This document shows, in pieces, positions 33,780-42,781 of a DNA stretch of 64,000 nucleotides. The stretch is from assembly GCF_000374825.1 (NCBI RefSeq), contig NZ_KB895376.1:623460-687459 (forward strand), written 5' to 3'. The DNA comes from Paenibacillus sanguinis 2301083 = DSM 16941. Its GTDB lineage: Bacteria > Bacillota > Bacilli > Paenibacillales > Paenibacillaceae. The translations under genes were made by a program, and so were the position numbers. Within the stretch, counting starts at the first letter, position 1, and each line of letters starts with the position of its first letter. The notes under the pieces are model-generated. The model was not told the DNA's origin. It saw nothing but the letters and a program-made list of their open reading frames with translations, and made no database searches.

Positions 33780-35078
33780 TTATAAAATGAAGCCGTATAG
33801 AATGATTGCCACTACAGTCATCGCAAACCCAACCACACTCTCAAAGAGAACTACTCTCATTCTATCCTTCATGCTCATGGCCATCGCATTACGAGTAACG
33901 TGGAAGTACGTACCGTGCGGCAAGTGGTCAATAACGGTAGCCCCACTATGAACCATAACCGCAGCCGCCAATGGCGCAACACCTGTATTGATAATAGCAT
34001 CCGAGAAGGAGCCCGTCGCCAAAATAACGCCTGTGGATGTTGAGGCGGTGGCACCAGCCATTAAGATACCGGCAATTGGAGCCAGGAACGTACCGGAAAG
34101 GCCCGAGGATTCAACCAGGGCAACAACCTCTGCCGGTAGAGTTGAAGCTGTAATCAAGCCGCCAATAGCGCCAGCCCCAATAATGATCAGAATCGTTGGT
34201 GTCATTCGGTTGAGGCCGGCAGCACAGTATTCGATCATTTTGTTCTTCTGGCCCAGCGCCAGAGAGCCTACGATTCCGGCAAAAGGCAAGATGAACAAGG
34301 AGTCGATCTTTAGCGAAGCCAGGAAATCAATGCCGAGCATGGCTCCGAGTGGGCTGATCATCAAAAGTACAACAGCGATAATCGGAGTCACCAACGCTTT
34401 GGACAACGGTGGAAGGTTGGTAGAATTGGTCTTCTCCAATTCAGCCGCTTCCGCATCCGTCACTTTAGTTCCCTTGTATTTCATAAATGATGCGATAACA
34501 ACAGCTACGGCCAGTCCGATTAACGCCGGCAATAGTCCGCCGATCATCACCTGATTCACATCCAGACCGAATCCACCTGCAGCCGCAATCGTGTTCGGAT
34601 TCGGAGAAATAATATTACCTGCTTTACCACCACCGGATAAGGCAATCAACAAAGCTACTTTGGAGTAACCCATCTTGTTGCCAACAGACAAGGCGATCGG
34701 TGCCACGATCAGCACGGCAACAGGAATAAACACCCCTACCGCAGTGATGATCATCGTAGCCAGAGCCAGGGACAACATCGCCTTCGTTCCACCCAGCTTG
34801 TCTACAATGACCTTTGCAATGGTCTCCGCCGCTCCTGACTCCATCATTACGCCGGCAAATACACCCGCCGCAATAATGCGTATGACGGTTCCCTGAACGC
34901 TTTGCGTTCCCGAAATTAAGATCTGAATCACTTCTGTAAAATTGGCTCCGCCAATGAAGCCACCCACGATGGCCCCCAGGATCAAGGCATAGGTCGGCGC
35001 CAGTCTCAATAAAATCAACACTATGGCTAATGCAAGACCCGATAAAGCGCCAAACCAGCTTATGTCTAGTGCGTTCAT
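33780..35078 (-). CDS. GntP family permease (glycerate/gluconate uptake)
   Basis: A 432-residue membrane protein of about 12 hydrophobic segments. GntP-family features: AIVLILLRLAPTYALILGAI near residue 19, LALATMIITAVGVFIPVAVL near residue 104, GGGKAGNIISPNPNTIAAAG near residue 149, and MVHSGATVIDHLPHGTYFHV near residue 373. The genetic link with glycerate kinase and CdaR makes D-glycerate the best substrate guess; gluconate is an alternative. It is first in the operon, with GAGGAGG before ATG 35078. Confidence 0.92.
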   Translation of the reverse strand: MNALDISWFGALSGLALAIVLILLRLAPTYALILGAIVGGFIGGANFTEVIQILISGTQSVQGTVIRIIAAGVFAGVMMESGAAETIAKVIVDKLGGTKAMLSLALATMIITAVGVFIPVAVLIVAPIALSVGNKMGYSKVALLIALSGGGKAGNIISPNPNTIAAAGGFGLDVNQVMIGGLLPALIGLAVAVVIASFMKYKGTKVTDAEAAELEKTNSTNLPPLSKALVTPIIAVVLLMISPLGAMLGIDFLASLKIDSLFILPFAGIVGSLALGQKNKMIEYCAAGLNRMTPTILIIIGAGAIGGLITASTLPAEVVALVESSGLSGTFLAPIAGILMAGATASTSTGVILATGSFSDAIINTGVAPLAAAVMVHSGATVIDHLPHGTYFHVTRNAMAMSMKDRMRVVLFESVVGFAMTVVAIILYGFIL

Positions 35079-35262
35079 TGTTGAAAATCCTCCTCAAGAT
35101 AGACTCTTCTCTTTGGTGCAGCATGTCGTAGCCAAAACATAAATCGGCTTGCCAAACATGTTCAATTATTCACATAATAGGCTTCTTTGATCCGCCGTTT
35201 GGCGTCGCCTCGTTTGAACTCCTCCTTACACCTCTTGTATGCCTATTAATGAATACGGTTTC

Positions 35263-35326
35263 ATTATATTTGGATTGCGAGACTTAAACAATTGAAATTC
35301 CGATGAATTTCATTGTGCATTTGCAC
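35263..35326 (-). promoter_or_regulatory. gntP-glxK promoter with upstream palindrome (candidate CdaR site)
   Basis: Minus strand TTGTTT (35291-35286), 17-base spacer, TATAAT (35268-35263) forms a sigma-A promoter. GTGCATTTGCAC (35315-35326), a near palindrome, lies about 25 bases upstream of the -35 box, where an activator would bind. Its TTTGCAC core also occurs at the cdaR promoter. The rest of the 35079-35529 gap shows no gene. Confidence 0.6.
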
Positions 35327-35529
35327 TAAGAATACAAAAGATAGTGTATCTTAAACCTCGCAATTGATGCGAAAGCAGACGACAAAATAGAGCGCCGCCA
35401 CGTGCGCCCTATCTTCCCCCCCATATGATGATGTCAGACTAAACACGTCCGTACCCACAAATCAAGTTAATAACAAGTACGATTGCCACTATGATGAGGT
35501 GATGTTTACTGTTCACGGTATGGATACAA

Positions 35530-36756
35530 TCATGAGCGTACCATATTTTCAGGAAGCTTAAATCGGTCATACCCCTTCATCTGAAATGGTTGGGATGGAA
35601 CCGCCCAAGGAAACGGGTATTCGCTGTAAAGTTGCCGCCTTGCCGCAATATCCTCCATCTTCTCGGACAAGTCCGGCAGCAAACGTACCGTAGATTTACC
35701 AGCCTGCCTTTCCGTCACAAACTGGCTGGGGATAGCATGAACAGCACGGGCCGACTCATACGTACCATTGGACACTAATACAAAGCTTCGACATGTCTCC
35801 AGTGATGAGAAGAGACGCTTGCCTGAGTTGTCGATGACTTCCATCAGGTTTACATACATGTTGTGAATCAAATCAACGGGACCAAACGCCAATTCTTCTT
35901 CACCATCCCGTGTATGAAATGTCAGCTTATTCTCGTAATCCCACTGCGCCTTCCCTTGCGTTCCATCTATAGTAATGAAAGGCTCTCCCCCTCCCTCAGA
36001 GCAGAGCATCGCGTAAAAATGGACATCTACGCTATTAGCCATAACGACGCGAATACAAGAAACGTCGTCCCCTTCGATATCATTGACATGGTAAAGCTCG
36101 GCCTGCACCGATTGAGGGGGTAATTCCGCCTTCCCCTCGACTCCGGCCGCTAGTAGGCAATTATGCAGCAGATGGGCAAACGGATTGTTGAATGTCCCAT
36201 CCAGCACATATTGGCCGTCGCTAGTCAGCTTGCCCGCCCAGCGGGTTCGGTCGTAGTACGCACGCGACCGCTTCCACATACCAACGCCAACTACATGCTC
36301 CACCTGTCCGAGTACGCCGCAGTCGAGCTTCTCCAACAGAGTCCGAAACGCCTGACCCGACGTATTCTGGAAGTTCACCTGACACAGGCGACCTGTCTCC
36401 CGCTGCACGGCGATCATCTCGTCGAGGTCTTGAATCGTAATCGCCGGCGGCTTCTCTACCAGGACATGGAAGCCCATCCGCATCACCTGGATACACATCG
36501 GCTTATGAGTGGCGATTGGGGTGGCAAGGACCACAAAGTCGATATCCGGATGGAGCGTGAGCATCTCCACATGATTGCTATAATGAACAGCCCCCAGCGC
36601 GGTCAGCTTATTATAAGACTCCTGATGAGCGTCGACATTCGGCTCTGTAAAAGCAACAACTTGCAGGCGGCCCTCTCTGACCAGCTTCTGCATGATATTT
36701 ACATGCTCAACGCCAAATCCTCCGATCCCGATCAGCGCGGCGCGATAAATCTTCAC
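35530..36756 (-). CDS. Gfo/Idh/MocA family oxidoreductase
   Basis: NAD(P)-dependent sugar oxidoreductase, 408 residues. The Rossmann motif is ALIGIGGFGVEHVNI near residue 7, and the catalytic-site motif is VEKPPAI near residue 98. The C-terminal beta-sheet domain includes VVGVGMWKRSRAYYDRTRWA and NNPFAHLLHNCLLAAG. It is the last of four same-strand genes and lies 39 bases after the TIM-barrel epimerase. A second oxidoreductase of the family begins the operon, which suggests sequential oxidation and reduction of a sugar or cyclitol. The substrate cannot be read. Confidence 0.88.
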   Translation of the reverse strand: MKIYRAALIGIGGFGVEHVNIMQKLVREGRLQVVAFTEPNVDAHQESYNKLTALGAVHYSNHVEMLTLHPDIDFVVLATPIATHKPMCIQVMRMGFHVLVEKPPAITIQDLDEMIAVQRETGRLCQVNFQNTSGQAFRTLLEKLDCGVLGQVEHVVGVGMWKRSRAYYDRTRWAGKLTSDGQYVLDGTFNNPFAHLLHNCLLAAGVEGKAELPPQSVQAELYHVNDIEGDDVSCIRVVMANSVDVHFYAMLCSEGGGEPFITIDGTQGKAQWDYENKLTFHTRDGEEELAFGPVDLIHNMYVNLMEVIDNSGKRLFSSLETCRSFVLVSNGTYESARAVHAIPSQFVTERQAGKSTVRLLPDLSEKMEDIAARRQLYSEYPFPWAVPSQPFQMKGYDRFKLPENMVRS

Positions 36757-36795
36757 ATTTCCTTCCCCCCACTAGTCAAGGCTATAGATGAATTA

Positions 36796-37617
36796 TTAAA
36801 CGTGCTCCAAGTAACGTTCCTTTATTAGTGCAAGCGCCTCTTCGCCGGGCATATCCCATACCTGCTGGTTGAAGATTTCCACCTCGATGGCTCCGCTGTA
36901 GCCTGCGGCCTCGACCGCATGGCGCATCCGGCGCAGTTCAATGACTCCGTCTCCCATCATTCCTCTGCCCATCAGCAAATCCGGTACCGGCACCACCCAA
37001 TCGGAGACGTGAAATCCAAGTATTCGCCCTCTGGCCCGCTCAATTTGCTCATATAGCTGGGGATCCCACCAGACGTGGAATGCGTCTACAACAACCCCGA
37101 CATCCTGCGGATCATGTTGTTCCACAAGCGTATTGGCTTGCGCCAGCGTATTCATGACGGAGCGTTCAGCCGCATACATGGGATGTAGCGGCTCGATGCC
37201 CAGCTTGACCCCGTGCGAGCGGGCGAACGGCACCAGCTCCGCAATGGCCTCTTCGACGGTCTTGCGGGCGAAGTCGATATCCCGGTCCGGCGCCGGGCCA
37301 CATACCAACACGAGCACGTCGGCGCCAAGTTCGGCGGCTTCCTCGATGGCGCGACGATTGTCGTCCATCCGCTCTCGGCGCGCAATGGCGGTGGCCGCCG
37401 GAAAATAACCGCCGCGGCACAGGCTGGAGATGCGTAGGCCTGCATCCCGGACTAGTCGCTTGCTCTCGGCCAAGCCAGTCTCGGCTACCTTATGCCGCCA
37501 CAGGGCGATCCACGACACATCCGCGCGAACGCAGGCCTCCACGGCCGCACCCATATCTAATCGATCGGTCGTAATCTGGTTCAAGCTGAGTCTATTTATG
37601 GAACGAAGCGGTTCCAT
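36796..37617 (-). CDS. Sugar phosphate isomerase/epimerase family TIM barrel
   Basis: An AP-endonuclease-2-like TIM barrel of 273 residues. Probable divalent metal ligands occur in GIEPLHPMY (Glu), GVVVDAFHVWWD (Asp and His), GFHVSDW (His) and IEVEIFNQQVW (Glu), in the correct order for a xylose-isomerase-like epimerase. It probably epimerises, isomerises or cleaves an oxidised sugar made by the neighbouring oxidoreductases. It lies 39 bases after the DUF993 gene stop. The exact reaction is unknown. Confidence 0.85.
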   Translation of the reverse strand: MEPLRSINRLSLNQITTDRLDMGAAVEACVRADVSWIALWRHKVAETGLAESKRLVRDAGLRISSLCRGGYFPAATAIARRERMDDNRRAIEEAAELGADVLVLVCGPAPDRDIDFARKTVEEAIAELVPFARSHGVKLGIEPLHPMYAAERSVMNTLAQANTLVEQHDPQDVGVVVDAFHVWWDPQLYEQIERARGRILGFHVSDWVVPVPDLLMGRGMMGDGVIELRRMRHAVEAAGYSGAIEVEIFNQQVWDMPGEEALALIKERYLEHV

Positions 37618-37656
37618 GTTAATCCCTCCCGGATTTGAAATATCGATAAGGACAAT

Positions 37657-38826
37657 TCACGCCTGTACACCAGCCAGTTCCAGAACTGGCTGCATCCGCT
37701 GGACAGCAAGATCGGGATCGCTCAATAGTCCAGCCCGGTCAGCAAGTACAAACAACTCAGACAGATGAACGATGGAACGCGAGCCCTCCGCTCCCCCAAT
37801 CATACGAAAATGTGATTGATGCCCATTCAAGTATGCCATGAATACAATTCCTGTCTTGTAGGCATACGTGGGCTTCTGAAAAATATGACGTGACAAGGCA
37901 ACGGTAGGCTCCATGATCGCATCGTAACCGGTCAGATCTCCCCTATCAAGCGCGTGAAGCGCCTGGGCCGCTGCGGGTGCGATGGCATCGAAGATGCCAA
38001 GCAATGCATGGCTATGTCCATGCTCATCACCCTTGATCAACTGGGGATAGTTGAAGTCATCGCCGGTGTACATCTTGACACCTTCCGGCAACAGACGACG
38101 CAGCTTGATTTCCTGGCTGGCGTCAAGCAGCGATATTTTGATTCCATCCACCTTGTCTGCATTGGCCCGAATGACACGCAAACAAACCTCCATGGCCCTG
38201 TCCACATCATCCTTGCAGCCCCAATAACCAGCCAACGCCGGATCGAACATATGCCCAAGCCAATGCAGGATAACGGGCTGCTTCACTTGTCTCAAGATGC
38301 GCTCGTATACCCGCTCGTAATCCTCGGGTCCAGCCGCGCAAGCAGCAAGCGTACGGCTCGCCATCAGAATGACTTGCCCCCCTTCACCCTCGATGAAGCC
38401 AACTTGCTCCTCATAGGCCGCTTCCACATCCGCAATCGTGACCGACGGCCCCGGGAGCAAATGATCGGTGCCAGCGCCACAGGCGATGTTGCCCCCGACC
38501 GAGCGTGCCTCCGCAATCGAAGCGCGGATAAGCTCCTTGGACCGGCTCCAGTCAAGACCCATGCCGCGCTGCGCAGTATCCATCGCCTCCGCTACACCCA
38601 GGCCAAGCGACCATAGATGATGCCGATAAGCGAGCGTTGAGTTCCAATCAATCGGCGTTTGATGCAGCGGATCGGCATCAGCCAACGGATCGCAGACCAC
38701 ATGGGCAGCGGAGAAGGCGATGCGACCGACAAACGGCTGGGTTAGCCGGGTGAACAAGGCGGCTTTACCCGGAGTGTATTTATATATTGCTCCCCCTGCA
38801 CGGGGGAGCAGCAGCGCTTTGGCCAT
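37657..38826 (-). CDS. DUF993 family protein (dihydrodipicolinate-synthase-like TIM barrel)
   Basis: A 389-residue protein matching DUF993, a family related to the DHDPS aldolase superfamily with no characterised reaction that I know of. Recognisable stretches are ACGAGTDHLLPG near residue 117, QPVILHWLGHMFDPALAGYW near residue 191, KVDGIKISLLDASQEIKLR near residue 229, containing a lysine where the DHDPS Schiff-base lysine would sit, and VKMYTGDDFNYPQLI. It lies between an oxidoreductase (14 bases) and an epimerase (39 bases). A retro-aldol cleavage of an oxidised sugar is plausible but unproven. Confidence 0.82.
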   Translation of the reverse strand: MAKALLLPRAGGAIYKYTPGKAALFTRLTQPFVGRIAFSAAHVVCDPLADADPLHQTPIDWNSTLAYRHHLWSLGLGVAEAMDTAQRGMGLDWSRSKELIRASIAEARSVGGNIACGAGTDHLLPGPSVTIADVEAAYEEQVGFIEGEGGQVILMASRTLAACAAGPEDYERVYERILRQVKQPVILHWLGHMFDPALAGYWGCKDDVDRAMEVCLRVIRANADKVDGIKISLLDASQEIKLRRLLPEGVKMYTGDDFNYPQLIKGDEHGHSHALLGIFDAIAPAAAQALHALDRGDLTGYDAIMEPTVALSRHIFQKPTYAYKTGIVFMAYLNGHQSHFRMIGGAEGSRSIVHLSELFVLADRAGLLSDPDLAVQRMQPVLELAGVQA

Positions 38827-38840
38827 CTTGATCCCCTCCT

Positions 38841-39992
38841 TTACAAGCTCAGCTTCGGCACGTCAATCCAGCGGCGTTCCCGCCAGGACTGCAAACTCAG
38901 GTCGGCAAGCTGAGTGCCCTTTGCCCCCTCAAGCAAATCCCATGGGAACGGAGTCCCGATAACGACATGCTTCAGGAACATCTCCCATTGCACTTTAAAG
39001 GCATTATCGAACGTCGCGTTGTCCGGTACCTCTACCCATTGATCACGGAACTGGAACGGATTTGGAATATCCGGATTCCATACCGGCTTTGGCGTATTAA
39101 CCCGGTGCTGGGTTTTGCAGTCGCGCAATCCGGCCACTGCACTGCCTTCGCTGCCATCCACAGTCACCGTAAGCAAATCGTCCCGGTCAACGCGCACCGC
39201 CCAGGATGAGTTCGCCTGCACGATAATACCGCCGTTGATCTCGAACATAGCATAGGCAGCATCGTCTGCCGTGCAATCAAACAGGATGCCTTGTTCATTC
39301 AGACGTTTCGGAATATGCGTGGCAGCAAGACAAGACACAGATTCCACTTCCCCGAACAGGTTCTCCAGCACATAACGCCAATGGGCGAACATATCGACAA
39401 TAATCCCGCCCCCATCCTCCTTGCGATAGTTCCACGAAGGCCGTTGACCCGTCTGCCAGTCACCCTCAAATACCCAATAGCCAAACTCCATCCGTACGGA
39501 CAGGATACGCCCGAAGAAGCCGGAATCGATCAGACGCTTCAGCTTGAGCAAGCCAGGGAGAAATAACTTATCCTGCACGACCCCGTTTTTCACGCCCGCC
39601 CTGGAAGCAATGCTCGCCAGTTCAAGCGCTCCGTCCAGATCCACGGCCGTTGGCTTCTCGCAATAAATATGCTTGCCTGCGGCAATGGCCTGCTTGATGC
39701 TTCCTGCACGGCGTACCGTCGTCTGGCTATCAAAATAAATTTCATGGTATGGATCGGCAAGACAGGCCTCCAGATCGGTGCTCCAACGCTTGATGCTATG
39801 CGCCTCTGCCAGTGCTTGCAGCTTATTCTCCTGCCGGCCGACCAGAATAGGATCAGGCATGATGACGTCTCCTCCTGGAAGCGTTACACCCCCCTGCTCG
39901 CGAATTGCCAGAATGGAACGAACCAGATGCTGGTTGGTTCCCATTCGTCCAGTGACCCCGTTCATAATAATGCCGATATTGCGAATAGCCAT
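38841..39992 (-). CDS. Gfo/Idh/MocA family oxidoreductase (first gene of operon)
   Basis: NAD(P)-dependent oxidoreductase, 383 residues. The N-terminus NIGIIMNGVTGRMGTNQHLV is a Rossmann motif with an unusually long insertion before LPGGDVIMPDPILVGR. The catalytic motif is IYCEKPTAVD near residue 103, followed by KNGVVQDKLFLPGLLKLKRL. It begins the four-gene set, downstream of the AraC regulator. The start is ATG 39992, with AAGGGGG upstream; an earlier in-frame ATG is less well spaced. It is only distantly similar to the second oxidoreductase of the operon. Confidence 0.88.
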   Translation of the reverse strand: MAIRNIGIIMNGVTGRMGTNQHLVRSILAIREQGGVTLPGGDVIMPDPILVGRQENKLQALAEAHSIKRWSTDLEACLADPYHEIYFDSQTTVRRAGSIKQAIAAGKHIYCEKPTAVDLDGALELASIASRAGVKNGVVQDKLFLPGLLKLKRLIDSGFFGRILSVRMEFGYWVFEGDWQTGQRPSWNYRKEDGGGIIVDMFAHWRYVLENLFGEVESVSCLAATHIPKRLNEQGILFDCTADDAAYAMFEINGGIIVQANSSWAVRVDRDDLLTVTVDGSEGSAVAGLRDCKTQHRVNTPKPVWNPDIPNPFQFRDQWVEVPDNATFDNAFKVQWEMFLKHVVIGTPFPWDLLEGAKGTQLADLSLQSWRERRWIDVPKLSL

Positions 39993-40109
39993 TGTGAATT
40001 GCCCCCTTCGCTTCATATACTTCGTATTGTAGCGGAGGCGTCTTCACTTTTCTTACAACTCGGGGAACAGGATTCTCAATTTCGGAAGCGATTTCTTCAA
40101 AACCGGAAA

Positions 40110-40142
40110 CATCCCCCATCAGCATTCAGCCGATGGGGGATG
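40110..40142 (-). terminator. Hairpin between AraC regulator and oxidoreductase operon
   Basis: CATCCCCCATC and GATGGGGGATG form a perfect 11-base stem around an 11-base loop, immediately after the AraC-family stop at 40153. A T-run is present only on the plus side (GGTTTTT), so on the minus strand termination may be partial. Confidence 0.6.
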
Positions 40143-40152
40143 AAGGTTTTTC

Positions 40153-40992
40153 CTAATTAAAATCAGTTGTCCGGCCTTTCAGTTCCCGGTACGTCCTCGG
40201 GGACAGCTTGGCCATAGCCTTAAATGCTCGGTAAAACGTGGACACCGAGTCGTAGCCCACCTCGAAACATATTGCGATAATGTCCTTATTTGTCTCCTCC
40301 AATAACTTCTGAGCAACCCGAATGCGTACCTCGGTTAAGTATTGAATCGGCGTCATGTCATAGCGCTCTTTGAAAATATTATTGACGTGCCGCGTGCTAA
40401 TCCCCAGCTTGGAGGCAATGTCGCCTGCGGTTAGCGGATCAAAATATTTGGAATCAATATAGCTGCGAATCTTCTCTGCGCGCAGCCTGTTTGAACTGGA
40501 GCCTTTGGCGGAATCCTCCGCATCGAGCGAACTCACCAGCAAGAGCAACAGTTGAGAGAGTTGCACCTTGAGTGATATCCGGACCAGGGGCGACCCTTCT
40601 CTGGATTGCTCGAACAGCATTTTTCTCAGCCATTGACGGAGCTCGCTCGCGGCGAACATCCCCGGCTTCAACAGACAAGAGGTTGGGAAATAAGCATGGA
40701 GCAACTGTTCTCTTGTATCCGGATCAAGTACCGCAGCATCAAAAGCCAACACTAGTAAGGTTAGTCTGGAGTCGGACATGACCGAATGTACGGAATAGGG
40801 GACAATCAGCGCCGTATCGTCAACTGTTAGCTTGCGTACTTTCCCGTCCAGCCGGATTGCGCCTTCACCTTCCAGCACAAATAGCAGCTGATGCGCCAGG
40901 TGGTAATGCTCGGATACAAGATGACCATCCTTATGCTTCTGCTCGTAGATGTCAATCGCATTTTTGGATAAATCAATCCACTTGATCGTCAC
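40153..40992 (-). CDS. AraC family transcriptional regulator
   Basis: A 279-residue regulator. An N-terminal cupin-like sensor (HLVSEHYHLAHQLLFVLEGE near residue 22) is followed by a C-terminal double helix-turn-helix: DIASKLGISTRHVNNIFKER and AICFEVGYDSVSTFYRAFKA near residues 194-265. It sits immediately upstream of the oxidoreductase/DUF993 operon on the same strand and probably activates it in response to that operon's sugar. It is divergent from the secreted-protein gene at 41198. Confidence 0.9.
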   Translation of the reverse strand: MTIKWIDLSKNAIDIYEQKHKDGHLVSEHYHLAHQLLFVLEGEGAIRLDGKVRKLTVDDTALIVPYSVHSVMSDSRLTLLVLAFDAAVLDPDTREQLLHAYFPTSCLLKPGMFAASELRQWLRKMLFEQSREGSPLVRISLKVQLSQLLLLLVSSLDAEDSAKGSSSNRLRAEKIRSYIDSKYFDPLTAGDIASKLGISTRHVNNIFKERYDMTPIQYLTEVRIRVAQKLLEETNKDIIAICFEVGYDSVSTFYRAFKAMAKLSPRTYRELKGRTTDFN

Positions 40993-41197
40993 GGCATAAC
41001 CTCCTTATGTCATGCGCTTTTGTTAAGGCTATTTTATCGCGATAAGCAACTTCGGCACAATATGCGGAAGGTTTACTCTCTTCCACTACTCACACTAGCA
41101 TTCTAGAAAATATTACAATTAAGCTTAACAAAGCTCTATATTTGGTATATTCTAGTATAGAAGTAAAATTATATTATGCGAAAGAGGTGTTCTGTAT

Positions 41198-42637
41198 ATG
41201 AAAAAAACGTTTTCCGCAGTTATCGTTATGAGTTTACTTCTCAGCCTCTTCTTTGCTATGGGTGCGTCCGCGGCCCCGGACGTGACCGAATTGGAGATAA
41301 CTCCCGAAACTCCGATCTCCGAATCGGTGCGCCTCCCTAGCAGCGAGATCATATCCGAGCTTACCCGAGCCGAATCCAACCTGGATACAAACAAATTAAA
41401 GTCCCACCCGTTAGAAGCCACGTTAAACCTGGATTCGGCAAGAGCAACTTCCATAGAACAGGAAAATTTACAAGTTCTCAGTAACGTTGCAGCCACGGCA
41501 GCGACTTACACCTACACAGGTTATATTGAACAAGAAGGAAACTCCTCTTTGCTATATCCTATCTACGTAGACCCGGGAAGCATCCTACAAGCGCAAATGG
41601 ATGGCCCGGCCTCAGCTCAATTAGATTATGATCTATATCTTTATGAATTTGATATGTCCACCGGAGACTTGAATCCAACTCCTATTGATTATTCCATTTA
41701 CGGAACTTATCTGAATAACAATAAGACGTTATCCGAGAATGTCGGGACTCAAAATGCAGCTTCTTATACCAAGGCTTATTTACTTGAAGTACATGGTGCC
41801 GTAGGAGCCAGTATAAATGAGCCGTTCTATCTAACCGTCTCAACCAGCTCTGCCTATGACGCTTATGAGACGGACGAGAATGCTCTGCATGCTTATCCGT
41901 TGACAGTGGCCCAGGGAGGCTCTACCCTGTCCAGCCGCTCGATCAATTCGGAAATTGATCAGGATTGGTATACAATTACCGTTCCGGAAAGCAGAAACTA
42001 TGATGCCATGCATATCAATCTGGATCAAGCTTCCGTTGGCTACGGCTACAAGGCCGAATTATATGGTGCCTTAAGTGGCAACCGGATGGCGCTGGTTCCT
42101 GCTCAGAATGGTAATGTATCACTCGGAACCGGTACTTACTATTTGCGCGTATACACAACTAACACTTACTCCGATGCCAACTATTCGCTGGATCTGCGCC
42201 CTGTCTTGCGGGCAGATAAAATCGTAATCACTGGCTACAATTCAGATGGCGGGCCTAACGATTATCCTAGCTATGCCTACGGCAAGTATTACCGCATTAC
42301 GGGCAGAACCTTCACTGTAACCGGTGTGGCTACCACCGCGGACAACTATGCCGTGGCTAATACCGAAGTCGAAGTTACTTGGGTCAATGATTATTGGTCT
42401 GAGTCAAGCAACAACAGATACCGGAGTGCACGAGCCATTACTAATAGCAATGGTCAGTTCTCCGTTACGTTGTCTTTACCTCCTTCCACAGGAAGCATTA
42501 GCCAGTATCTTCCTGGCGCGATAAGCTTTACTCACTATTACGATCTTTGCGGTGTGGTCGCAAGCGTGACTAGCCGTTCAAACGTTTATACTACCGATGT
42601 TGTCTATCACTTTGCGTATAGTATTTACGGGGGGTAA
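41198..42637 (+). CDS. Secreted protein of unknown function with beta-sandwich (PPC-like) repeats
   Basis: A 479-residue exported protein. The signal peptide is MKKTFSAVIVMSLLLSLFFA, with cleavage near ASAAP at residue 26. Two stretches, TGYIEQEGNSSLLYPIYVDP near 108 and LSSRSINSEIDQDWYTITVP near 247, resemble bacterial pre-peptidase C-terminal (PPC) domains. The C-terminus contains an Ig-like segment (VTGVATTADNYAVANTEVEV). No catalytic motif is seen. It is expressed alone, between the AraC gene and an intrinsic terminator. Related short secreted proteins occur widely in Paenibacillus without assigned roles. Confidence 0.6.
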   Translation: MKKTFSAVIVMSLLLSLFFAMGASAAPDVTELEITPETPISESVRLPSSEIISELTRAESNLDTNKLKSHPLEATLNLDSARATSIEQENLQVLSNVAATAATYTYTGYIEQEGNSSLLYPIYVDPGSILQAQMDGPASAQLDYDLYLYEFDMSTGDLNPTPIDYSIYGTYLNNNKTLSENVGTQNAASYTKAYLLEVHGAVGASINEPFYLTVSTSSAYDAYETDENALHAYPLTVAQGGSTLSSRSINSEIDQDWYTITVPESRNYDAMHINLDQASVGYGYKAELYGALSGNRMALVPAQNGNVSLGTGTYYLRVYTTNTYSDANYSLDLRPVLRADKIVITGYNSDGGPNDYPSYAYGKYYRITGRTFTVTGVATTADNYAVANTEVEVTWVNDYWSESSNNRYRSARAITNSNGQFSVTLSLPPSTGSISQYLPGAISFTHYYDLCGVVASVTSRSNVYTTDVVYHFAYSIYGG

Positions 42638-42655
42638 GAGAATAGTCTTGAAGAA

Positions 42656-42697
42656 GCAACAGCCAGTTCATATGAACTGACTGTTGTCTTTTTTTAT
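42656..42697 (+). terminator. Intrinsic terminator after the secreted-protein gene
   Basis: ACAGCCAGTTCATATGAACTGACTG has a near-perfect stem with one mismatched pair, followed by TTGTCTTTTTTT. Confidence 0.85.
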
Positions 42698-42781
42698 GTA
42701 TTTGTAAAAAATAGGGAAAGGAATGCCGATAATGTGGATATAAGAGGATCGATTCAACAATAATGGGAGATGATCTTTATC

